From positions 66,103-130,102 of the forward strand of contig NZ_JACRGA010000023.1 of NCBI RefSeq assembly GCF_016217785.1: DNA of 64,000 nt, given 5' to 3'. The DNA comes from Methanobacterium sp. (GTDB lineage Archaea > Methanobacteriota > Methanobacteria > Methanobacteriales > Methanobacteriaceae). The notes below the pieces were generated by a model that was given only the letters and a program-made list of their open reading frames with translations, made no database searches and was not told the origin of the DNA. The position numbers and the translations under genes were made by a program. Positions 20,430 to 30,295 of this stretch are shown here, piece by piece (the stretch's first letter is position 1; each line of letters opens with the position of its first letter).

Positions 20430-21287
20430 ATGCCTTACTTAATTTGCCAGAATTGTGGTGGCTATTACGAGCTGGATGATGATGAATCCCCGGAAGACTT
20501 TGATAGTTGCCGTTGTGGGGGTAAGCTAGTCTACGCAGAACACCTAGACTCCAAACCCCGAATGAGCAGAAAAAAGTTTTACGGTGCTTTATCAGTTATT
20601 TTTATTTTAACAATCATGGCTGCAGGGTATATTATCATTTTCATGGATCCCTTCAATGAAATCTCTGCATCAAATCCATCAGTTATAGCCACTGATTACA
20701 GGGGAACAGTGAGTAAAGAGGTCATCACTGCATCCAATGCCTCATCTAATGATACCTCCAATAAAAAGACCATCGCTGTAATTACTGGCATGCACCCTCG
20801 TGAGAAGCTTTCCATCCGAAGTATTTCCGATGTGGTTAACCAGTACAGTTTATCTTCAAACCAGGCCATTGTCCATTACGTGGTTAACGTCACCAATAAT
20901 CCTGAAAATTATGCAACTGGACGAGCTAATGGGGAAGAACTGGTATCCAAGTATGTTATTTCAGATATAAAGAAATCCGATATAGATGTGGTAATCATAT
21001 GCCATGACCATGCTCCGGGTTATGGTAAGGGATATTACGTGGCTACCCCTAAAATGGACTCACCTTCAGTGGCTTTAGGGGATGTGGTTGAGAAAAACCT
21101 GGCTGAATTCACCTATTACCGGGCTAGTTCCAATTCCGAGCATGGTTCATCCACCCTAACAGTTTCCAATCCATTGGCCTCTGCAGGTTTCCGCACACTG
21201 GTCTATGAAATACCAGAATGGGCATCTTACAATCAGGCTTACCAAGAAAGCAAAAAACTCATTGCCACCTGTTTCCAGGCCATTTAA
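20430..21287 (+). CDS. Membrane-anchored zinc-ribbon protein with M14/AstE-like domain
   Basis: A 285-residue protein. Residues 1-35 are a zinc ribbon (C-Q-N-C ... C-R-C-G-G). One membrane helix follows (about 52-72), then an extracytoplasmic domain. That domain has G-M-H-P-R-E (HxxE zinc pair), C-H-D-H-A-P-G-Y-G and a late Y-E-I-P-E-W, resembling M14-type carboxypeptidases/succinylglutamate desuccinylases. The cell-surface location suggests action on wall peptides or exported protein; this is inference. A second protein of similar plan is at 43635-44540. The ATG at 20430 is preferred over a TTG three codons earlier. Confidence 0.7.
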   Translation: MPYLICQNCGGYYELDDDESPEDFDSCRCGGKLVYAEHLDSKPRMSRKKFYGALSVIFILTIMAAGYIIIFMDPFNEISASNPSVIATDYRGTVSKEVITASNASSNDTSNKKTIAVITGMHPREKLSIRSISDVVNQYSLSSNQAIVHYVVNVTNNPENYATGRANGEELVSKYVISDIKKSDIDVVIICHDHAPGYGKGYYVATPKMDSPSVALGDVVEKNLAEFTYYRASSNSEHGSSTLTVSNPLASAGFRTLVYEIPEWASYNQAYQESKKLIATCFQAI

Positions 21288-21462
21288 TATTAATTAAGGA
21301 TATTTACCAATAAAAAAAATATTCTTACTTTTTCACAGTTTTCAACAATTTAAACATAAATCGTGGATAAAAAATCAATAAAATAAGTAATTAATAAAAT
21401 ACTTTATATGCTTTCAAAAACAATAGATTATTGCCGAAAGGTAAAAAATTGGAAGTGAAAGT

Positions 21463-21678
21463 ATGTTCGGAAGTAGTAATGATAGAGGAAATTCGTCTCC
21501 TATTAATGAAGGCGGAGAATACGATGTGAAGATTGAAGATACTGGTAGGGACGGAGACGGAATTGCCCGTATTGAAGGTTTTGTGGTTTTTGTTTCAGGT
21601 GCAAAAGAAGGAGAAGAAGTTAGAATCAGAATTAATTCTGTTCGAAGAAACTTCGCCTTTGCTGAAGTAGTAGACTAA
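21463..21678 (+). CDS. TRAM-domain RNA-binding protein
   Basis: A 71-residue protein consisting of a single TRAM domain (about residues 15-71): Y-D-V-K-I-E-D-T-G-R-D-G-D-G-I-A-R-I then F-V-V-F-V-x-G-A-K-E-G-E and F-A-F-A-E-V. Stand-alone archaeal TRAM proteins bind RNA and act as cold-responsive RNA chaperones. GGAAGTGA precedes the ATG. A hairpin terminator lies 35 bases past the stop. Confidence 0.93.
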   Translation: MFGSSNDRGNSSPINEGGEYDVKIEDTGRDGDGIARIEGFVVFVSGAKEGEEVRIRINSVRRNFAFAEVVD

Positions 21679-21712
21679 ACATCATAAGTGAAAAAGGGAT
21701 TGTAAAAAACAT

Positions 21713-21748
21713 CCGGTTTGAAAGCCGGTTAATCTTTTCATTTTTCAT
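21713..21748 (+). terminator. Intrinsic terminator after the TRAM gene
   Basis: CCGGTTTGAAAGCCGG forms a 6-bp hairpin (one G-T pair) with a TGAA loop, followed by TTAATCTTTTCATTTTT. Confidence 0.65.
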
Positions 21749-22115
21749 GAAAATACTTTTATTTTTACTTAAATATGTAAATTCCAGTTGATCTTTTCAT
21801 TCTAATTTATATCGCTTTAAAATTTTTAGGTAAATCGTGTTAAATTGCTCTTTTTTTAGTATAAATATATAATTAATTATTCTCATGAATCCCCGGAAAG
21901 TAACTATTCTGATACTAGGAATATTCATCGACTCTCAGTTCATTCCGTTAATATATAACGAAAAAAATTGAACCACTAAGAATGACTTAAAATGCATTTT
22001 TATTTTATTGATGTTGCTTATATAAACCTAAAATGAGAATGAATTTATCTTCATAAAAACAAATATAATTATTAATTATGATGTGATGGTTTTATAAGAT
22101 ATATCTGGGGGAAAA
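21749..22115. other. AT-rich intergenic region
   Basis: About 370 bases with TATA-like words and no supported gene. A 28-codon frame from the ATG at about 21884 lacks a ribosome binding site. The region probably holds the promoter of the B12-sensor gene at 22116. Confidence 0.4.
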
Positions 22116-22817
22116 ATGACTGTATTTGAAGAGGAATCTGAACCCTTCTTTGAGTTGGCGAAAAATTTTAGGGATGCTTTGCTAAATGTTCAGCGAGATG
22201 AAGCAAGCAGGATGATACTCAAAGCTGTGGAGGAAGGTATGGATATTAAAGATATTTATATCCATGTTTTCGAATCATCACAGCATGAAATTGGTCGCCT
22301 GTGGCAGAACAATAAGATAACCGTGGCCCAGGAGCACTTCTGTACTGCGGCAACCCAGATGATCATGTCACAACTCTATCCTTACATCTTTAGTACTAAT
22401 AAAAATGGCCACCGTCTGGTTGCAGCATGTGCTGCTGGAGAAATGCATGAAATGGGGGTGCGAATGGTGGCAGATATATTTGAAATGCAAGGATGGGACA
22501 CCTACTACTTAGGGGCTAACACCCCCAATGAAAGTATAATACAAACCATAAGTGATCTAAAACCCGATATAATTGCTATATCCGCATCTATTCATTATAA
22601 CATAGCCGCGGTGAAGGATTTAATAAAATTAATTAGAAAAAATAAGGATATATCTAATACTAATATTATAGTGGGGGGCAGACCATTCCTCCTGTCCCCG
22701 GAACTATGGAAGAAGATAGGAGCCGATGGATGCCCACCAAATGCAATAGAAGCACTTTCCCTTGCTGATGAATTGATTTCCTCTAAACAAATGGTGGAGG
22801 ACTCCCATGTCCACTAA
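22116..22817 (+). CDS. Stand-alone B12-binding sensor with CarH-type W-x9-EH motif
   Basis: A 233-residue soluble protein. The N-terminal four-helix bundle (about 10-95) contains W63, nine residues, then E73-H74. This W-x9-E-H pattern defines the upper-axial cap of B12 photoreceptors such as CarH. The C-terminal Rossmann domain binds cobalamin: E-M-H111-E-M-G (normally D-x-H-x-x-G), then I-S-A-S-I and V-G-G-R. There is no DNA-binding domain, so it cannot act like CarH alone. The next gene, 157 bases on, encodes a soluble histidine kinase, suggesting a B12 sensor signalling through it. It could instead be a corrinoid protein of methyl transfer, but no methyltransferase is adjacent. Confidence 0.85.
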   Translation: MTVFEEESEPFFELAKNFRDALLNVQRDEASRMILKAVEEGMDIKDIYIHVFESSQHEIGRLWQNNKITVAQEHFCTAATQMIMSQLYPYIFSTNKNGHRLVAACAAGEMHEMGVRMVADIFEMQGWDTYYLGANTPNESIIQTISDLKPDIIAISASIHYNIAAVKDLIKLIRKNKDISNTNIIVGGRPFLLSPELWKKIGADGCPPNAIEALSLADELISSKQMVEDSHVH

Positions 22818-22973
22818 TAAATTTAACCCATTAAAAAGGAACTACCACCAATCTCTCCAGGAGCACTGGTATCATTCCAGGATAACCGGGATACCCTAAC
22901 TGGATGATCAACTACCAGCAGGCTTTGATGGAAGAGGATTAGTTCTTTTTTAAAAAAATAGGAGGATGGGCTT

Positions 22974-24092
22974 ATGGTTCAAAGTACGGTGGAAGCCTTT
23001 GGAATGTCTTGTGATTTTGAAGGGGAAATTATTGAAATCTTGTATGATAACTTGGGAGTTGTAAACGGTGATAAAATCGGAAAACCATTTTCCGATCTCC
23101 TGGATGGGGGAAGCACTGGCAAAACTTTTGATTTTATAAAAAAAATCCAAAATGAAGATGCTGTTTATAATTGGGAATTTAATTTGATTTGTGAGGGCGA
23201 ATTAACACCTATTAATGTTTCTGGATTCTTAGTTGACCATAAAATACTCATTTTTGGGGGAAGATCCATTGAAACCGTTCAATTAATGGATGAAATGACT
23301 AGAATCAACAATGAACAAACCAACAAACTCCGGGGGGTTATGAAATATTTCGCTGCCTATCTCCGTGAACAGGAATCTAAAGAAAATCAAATATATGCGG
23401 AGCTGGGACGTCTTAACAATGAGCTCACCAATGCACAGCGGGAGTTAACTAAAAAGAACATTCAACTTACCAAGTTAAACCAGCAGAAAGAAATGCTCAT
23501 TAAGGAAGTACACCACCGGGTTAAGAATAATTTAATGATCATCTCCAGCCTGTTAAACCTTCAGTCAAATTACCTGAAAGACGAAGAATCAAAAGAAATC
23601 TTCAAAGAAAGCCAGAATCGTGCTAAATCCATGGCTTTAATTCATGAACGCCTTTACCGTTCTATAGATCTAAAAAATATCGACTTCAAGGAATATATAA
23701 CTACCTTGGCTAATGATCTATACAGGACCTATGTGAAGGATCCAAGCCGAGTCAGTTTACAGATGATCATTGAAGATGTTAATATTGATATTAACTCAGC
23801 AATCCCCCTTGGCTTAATCTTAAATGAGTTGATCACCAATTCAATGAAACACGCATTTCCCGATGGCAGAAAAGGTACTGTTTCAATATCCTTTGAGGAA
23901 AAGGATGATGAATTCATTTTAAAGGTGAGTGATGATGGAATTGGATTCCCATCTGATCTGGATTATACCAAAACTAATTCACTGGGCATGCAACTGGTAA
24001 CCAGTTTAACCAGCCAGATAAATGGAAAAATAGAACTGGATAGGGATCATGGAACTAAATTTACATTAACTTTTAAAGAATTGGGCTTATAA
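22974..24092 (+). CDS. Soluble PAS histidine kinase (HisKA_2), partner of the B12 sensor
   Basis: A 372-residue cytosolic kinase without membrane segments. Residues ~10-105 form a divergent PAS-like domain. A long coiled coil follows (about 105-170). The HisKA_2 box is E-V-H-H-R-V-K-N-N with H180/H181, and the HATPase has N-E-L-I-T-N-S (N box) and D-D-G-I-G-F (G1). A strong GGAGG lies eight bases before ATG. It probably shares a transcript with the preceding B12-binding protein. No response regulator is adjacent; the nearest is at 50027. Confidence 0.9.
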   Translation: MVQSTVEAFGMSCDFEGEIIEILYDNLGVVNGDKIGKPFSDLLDGGSTGKTFDFIKKIQNEDAVYNWEFNLICEGELTPINVSGFLVDHKILIFGGRSIETVQLMDEMTRINNEQTNKLRGVMKYFAAYLREQESKENQIYAELGRLNNELTNAQRELTKKNIQLTKLNQQKEMLIKEVHHRVKNNLMIISSLLNLQSNYLKDEESKEIFKESQNRAKSMALIHERLYRSIDLKNIDFKEYITTLANDLYRTYVKDPSRVSLQMIIEDVNIDINSAIPLGLILNELITNSMKHAFPDGRKGTVSISFEEKDDEFILKVSDDGIGFPSDLDYTKTNSLGMQLVTSLTSQINGKIELDRDHGTKFTLTFKELGL

Positions 24093-24153
24093 AAAATAAC
24101 TTTAGCTCGATAAGGTTTAACTTTAAGTTTTATTCTTATAATGAGGTGTTTCT

Positions 24154-24723
24154 ATGACGGGACGAAACCAGTACAAAACCTTGGATCAATGGTGGAAAAT
24201 TGATGATGAACAATTAAAAACATCTGAACATGATGAGTTGCTTATTTGGTTGCTTAAAAAAGAGAATCTGAAAAAGATAATCACTGTAAAAGACCCTGAA
24301 GCCATTAATTGGGATTGGGAAAACGTTAAAATTCATGCAGAGGAATATATCATTGCTGAGAATGGTTACAGAGTCGGTGCACCAGATATTATATTCTCCA
24401 TCCCCCGCCATCCATCTAATGAATGCGAAGCCAATCCCACTAACAAGAACACCTCTCTAAGTTGTGATAGTGATTATACGAAACAAAGGTACAATTCTCA
24501 TGAGCATTATCAACATTATTCCAGATATTTCATAGAAATCAAACCTGAAATAAAAAACTTCGGAACCACATTAAGACAACTGAAGCTTTATATATCCTAT
24601 GGATATGAAGGGAGAGCATATCTACTCACCGAAGACCAACGTTTTAAGGAAGAGTTTGAAAACCAGGGAATAAAAATAATAAACCCCCCGAAAATACAAA
24701 CGAACCTTGAATTCTCAAATTAG
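24154..24723 (+). CDS. Possible PD-(D/E)XK nuclease-like protein
   Basis: A 189-residue soluble protein I do not recognise as a named family. The segment V-G-A-P-D-I-I-F-S-I-P (about 73-83) and, later, Y-F-I-E-I-K-P-E-I-K (about 124-133) followed by T-L-R-Q-L-K-L-Y-I-S-Y resembles the PD ... ExK core and the conserved Gln helix of restriction-like nucleases. A Cys/Asn-rich insert (about 86-115) separates them. The N-terminus is D-Q-W-W-K-I-D-rich. A GAGGTG site precedes the ATG. It lies behind the kinase by 60 bases. Nuclease assignment is inference. Confidence 0.6.
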   Translation: MTGRNQYKTLDQWWKIDDEQLKTSEHDELLIWLLKKENLKKIITVKDPEAINWDWENVKIHAEEYIIAENGYRVGAPDIIFSIPRHPSNECEANPTNKNTSLSCDSDYTKQRYNSHEHYQHYSRYFIEIKPEIKNFGTTLRQLKLYISYGYEGRAYLLTEDQRFKEEFENQGIKIINPPKIQTNLEFSN

Positions 24724-25052
24724 TGAGAAATACAACTGAACTCGAATATTTAATGGTTTCACCAACTGCATATTCAAAATATTTTTGAGGAAACACCCCG
24801 GTTTATGCCCTGGGCAAAGATATATTTCCCCCAAGTCTGATAAAGCAGCTTAATAACATTAAAAGTCCCAAATCATTAAAAGTAAGAATTTGGAATCATT
24901 ACGAGTAGTTTGAATAATTTTTGAGCCTAACATCTAATTCCTGATGAAACATATTTATTAATTAGACCTATCATAAAATTAAACAGATTTTATCAAAGAA
25001 TAGAATATTCGATTGTTATCTGAAACTTATCTTAAAGGTAATTAGTGATAAT
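24724..25052. other. Intergenic region
   Basis: About 330 bases without a gene. A short GC-richer patch (24790-24840) includes the palindromic word TGCCCTGGGCA, too tight to form a loop. The rest is AT-rich and holds the promoter of the following kinase. Confidence 0.4.
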
Positions 25053-27338
25053 ATGCCTGATCATTTAGATTCTGGGGAAGATTTGAGTATTTACAAGACT
25101 ATTTTTCAAACTAGTTTAGATGCCATGTTACTTACTAATTCTGATGGTTCTATTCTTGTTGCCAACCATACAGCTGAAGAAATGTTTGGTATGAATCAAG
25201 ATGAAATAATAGCTGCCGGGAGAGATGGTTTACTTATTCAAGACGAATCTTTACAGTCTGCAATCAAAGAAAGAGCTGAAAAAGGTAGGGTAAAAGCAGA
25301 GTTAATCTTCAAACGGAAAGATGGATCTCTTTTTAAGGGGGAAGTGACTTCTACACTTTTCAGAGATGAAGATAGGACTTTAAAGTCAAACATCATTATT
25401 AGAGATATTTCTGGCCGTCAAAAATCTGAAGAATCTCTTCAAGAAAGTGAACGAAAATGGAGAACACTATTTGAAGCTCTGCCGGTAGGTGTTTCGGTTC
25501 TTGATAAAGATAGAAATGTTATTTATGATAATCCTGCATTAGAAAAAATTTTGGGATTATCCAAAAATGATTTAATGGCAAAAAAATTTGTGAACAGGAA
25601 ATATATTTATTCTGATAGGAAAGAATTATCATTTGATGAGATTCCCAGTAACAAAGCTTTTAATGAGAAGAAACTAGTTCAAGAAGAAATTGGAGTAATA
25701 AAAGAAGATAATTCAATTATTTGGACTATGGTAAGTGCAACTCCCCTCTCATTTTCTGATTGGAGTGTTTTAATAGTTACTTCGGATATTACCTCACGTA
25801 AAAATGTTGAAGAAGATTTAAAAAGGCACGCAGCTTTATTAGATGTTTCTTATGAAGCTATTTTCTCTTGGAATTTTGAAGAGGGGATATTATCATGGAA
25901 TCAGGGTGCTGAAACGTTATACGGATATAATAAAAAAGAATCTATTGGTTTCAACAGCCAGGATTTACTTAAAACCGAATTTCCCCTGGAATTTAATGAA
26001 TTCCTGGAAAAGCTAAAAAAGGATAAAATATGGTCCGGTGAATTAATCCATACGCGGAAAGATGGCAAAAAAATCATCGTTGAAAGCCGTTTACAGTTAA
26101 TAGAAGAGAATTCTGGGAAAACAATTGTTATTGAAACAAATCATGATATTACTGGCCGCAAAAAATCAGAAATTAAACTAAAAGAAACATTGGAGAATCT
26201 TGAGGATATGGTTGAAGAACGCACCAGAGAACTGTTGTTAGCCAATGATTATAACCGTAATCTGATTGAGACATCATTAGATCCTTTAGTAACCATCGGA
26301 CCGGATGGTACCATCACTGACGTAAATTTAGCTACAGAAAAAGTAACTGGATATATGCGTGAAGAACTGGTAGGCACTGATTTTGCATATTACTTCACTA
26401 ATCCTCAAGATGCTAAGGAAGGATATCAACATGTTTTCAAAGAAGGGACTGTAAAGGATTATCCATTAGAGATCAAAAATAAGGATGGTAATTTAACTCC
26501 GGTTTTATATAATGCTTCAGTGTATACGGATGAGTTTGGTGAAGTTATTGGGGTTTTTGCTGCTGCACGCGACATCACCGAACGTAAAAAGGCAGAAAAA
26601 AACCTCAAGGAATATTGGGAAAGTCTTGAAGAACAAGTTAAACAGCGAACAGAAGAACTTGCAAAATCCAATGCTGATCTAAAACAGTTTGCTTACGTAG
26701 CTTCTCATGACCTAAGAGAGCCTTTAAGAATGATTACTACGTTTTTACAGCTATTAGAGCGACGTTATAAAAGTCAGTTAGATGATGATGCCCGAGAGTT
26801 CATAGATTTTGCTGTGGATGGTGCTAAACGTCTGGACAAAATGATTATTGATCTGTTGGAATATTCTAGAATAGCCAACAAAGAAATGATGTTCAGTGAA
26901 GTTGACTTTGAAGAAGTAATGGATCAGGTTAATTTAAATCTCAACGTCATAATTTATGAGAATAATGCAGAAATAACCCATGACTATTTACCCAAAAATG
27001 TCATGGCTGATGAGAATCAGATGATTATACTATTCCAGAATCTCATTGGTAATGCTATCAAGTATCGAAGCAATGAAAAACCAAAAATCCATATATCCGC
27101 TCAGAAGGAGCGAAATTTTTTTATTTTTAAGGTGAAAGATAATGGAATAGGTATGGATTCTAAATATCTAGAACGCATTTTCACCATTTTTCAGAGATTA
27201 CACACTCATAATGAGTATGAAGGTTCTGGAATTGGTTTGTCTATTGCCCAGAGAATTGTGCATCAGCATGGTGGTGAAATCTGGGTTGAATCAGAACCTG
27301 GAAAAGGTAGTACATTCTTTTTTACCATTAAGATTTGA
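25053..27338 (+). CDS. Multi-PAS sensor histidine kinase
   Basis: A 761-residue soluble kinase. Four PAS domains run in series (about 10-125, 133-255, 262-375, 400-515), the last two separated by a coiled coil (about 375-400). A second coiled coil (515-545) leads to the HisKA box S-H552-D-L-R-E-P-L. The HATPase follows, with L-I-G-N-A-I-K-Y (N box), D-N-G-I-G-M (G1) and G-S-G-I-G-L-S (G2). No membrane segment is present, so it senses an internal signal. No partner response regulator is adjacent, which is common for methanogen PAS kinases. Confidence 0.93.
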   Translation: MPDHLDSGEDLSIYKTIFQTSLDAMLLTNSDGSILVANHTAEEMFGMNQDEIIAAGRDGLLIQDESLQSAIKERAEKGRVKAELIFKRKDGSLFKGEVTSTLFRDEDRTLKSNIIIRDISGRQKSEESLQESERKWRTLFEALPVGVSVLDKDRNVIYDNPALEKILGLSKNDLMAKKFVNRKYIYSDRKELSFDEIPSNKAFNEKKLVQEEIGVIKEDNSIIWTMVSATPLSFSDWSVLIVTSDITSRKNVEEDLKRHAALLDVSYEAIFSWNFEEGILSWNQGAETLYGYNKKESIGFNSQDLLKTEFPLEFNEFLEKLKKDKIWSGELIHTRKDGKKIIVESRLQLIEENSGKTIVIETNHDITGRKKSEIKLKETLENLEDMVEERTRELLLANDYNRNLIETSLDPLVTIGPDGTITDVNLATEKVTGYMREELVGTDFAYYFTNPQDAKEGYQHVFKEGTVKDYPLEIKNKDGNLTPVLYNASVYTDEFGEVIGVFAAARDITERKKAEKNLKEYWESLEEQVKQRTEELAKSNADLKQFAYVASHDLREPLRMITTFLQLLERRYKSQLDDDAREFIDFAVDGAKRLDKMIIDLLEYSRIANKEMMFSEVDFEEVMDQVNLNLNVIIYENNAEITHDYLPKNVMADENQMIILFQNLIGNAIKYRSNEKPKIHISAQKERNFFIFKVKDNGIGMDSKYLERIFTIFQRLHTHNEYEGSGIGLSIAQRIVHQHGGEIWVESEPGKGSTFFFTIKI

Positions 27339-27384
27339 TTTAACTTACCATAAAATTTGATTTAACTTTTTTTTTAATTATATT

Positions 27385-27729
27385 CTAATTATTAAGTAAT
27401 TCTAATAAAACCACAGCATTGTCATGTTTTTCATCCTTGGCTGAGTAAATAAGAGATATATTCCCCAATTTTTCTTCTAATTTTTTGATCTGAATTAATA
27501 ATTCACTTTTTTCTTTTAGTTCATCCCTGTATTTAGACTGGAATTCTTCCCACCTGTTAGGATCATGTCCAAATGATTTACGAAGTTCACTTGATGGAGC
27601 AATTTCCTTTAGCCATAGGTCTATTTTCAGTTTTTCCTTACTCACTCCACGAGGCCACAAACGGTCAATTAATATTCTAAAGCCATCACTTTCCTTAACT
27701 TCTTCATAAGCTCTTTTTATTCGGATCAT
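27385..27729 (-). CDS. DUF488-family protein (YeaO-like)
   Basis: A 114-residue protein with the family's core: R-I-K-R-A-Y-E-E near the N-terminus, I-D-R-L-W-P-R-G-V-S-K-E at about 21-32, and L-R-K-S-F-G-H-D-P-x-R-W-x-E-F. The YeaO group has no firmly assigned function. Start ATG with GGGG five bases upstream. It is convergent with the multi-PAS kinase. Confidence 0.88.
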   Translation of the reverse strand: MIRIKRAYEEVKESDGFRILIDRLWPRGVSKEKLKIDLWLKEIAPSSELRKSFGHDPNRWEEFQSKYRDELKEKSELLIQIKKLEEKLGNISLIYSAKDEKHDNAVVLLELLNN

Positions 27730-27950
27730 TTAAACCCCGTTTTTTTATTTTTACAACAATTAAATTTTATACAAAAATTAAATTTCAATAAAATGATCAA
27801 TAAATATCTTTTACTTGGATTCTGCCCCCTTTTTCACAGTAAAATAATCCAACTAAATTGTATTCCATTGCAACGGGGCATCTTACACATTTACATCCCC
27901 ATTTTACAAATTCACAAGTGGAACGACCTCTTGAACAAATTAATATTTAT

Positions 27951-27988
27951 TTTTAAAAAAAGTTGGGAAAGGGATTTTTATCCCTTTA

Positions 27989-27990
<2 letters not shown>
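27951..27990 (-). terminator. Adhesin-type 3' hairpin (adhesin 1)
   Basis: AAAGGGAT-TTTT-ATCCCTTT forms an 8-bp stem directly after the adhesin stop. On the minus strand it is followed by a T-rich run. The same element follows the other members of the array. Confidence 0.65.
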
Positions 27991-30013
<2,023 letters not shown>

Positions 30014-30295
30014 ATTTCCACCTTCTAACATCCTAACTTGTTGACATATCTAACTATGTGAATATAATATCATATTACTATTTCCCTTTTCGGTGATGAT
30101 TGTAAGTAACTACTTATGTAATATGTGCCAATTGAGTTAAATGTGGAATACTTGTTTGATTATCTGTTAATTAAAATAAGAACTATTTTGAGGTTGTATT
30201 TGAACATTAGTAGAAGTTAATAGTATTTCTTATCACACTAAAATAAAAAAAGGGGGAAAATTAAAAAGGGGGAAATGGATTTTAATCCCTTTTAT
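30014..30295. other. Upstream region of adhesin 1 and hairpin of adhesin 2
   Basis: AT-rich spacer holding the presumed adhesin 1 promoter. At 30278-30289 the word GGATTTTAATCC forms the 3' hairpin of adhesin 2 (minus strand), followed there by a T-rich tract. Confidence 0.5.

Noticed and set aside
21884..21970. 28-codon plus frame starting M-N-P-R-K
   Set aside because: Too short, no ribosome binding site, no similarity I can recognise.
24790..24835. TGCCCTGGGCA palindrome as a terminator or operator
   Set aside because: A one-base loop cannot fold as a hairpin, there is no T-run, and it is a single copy.
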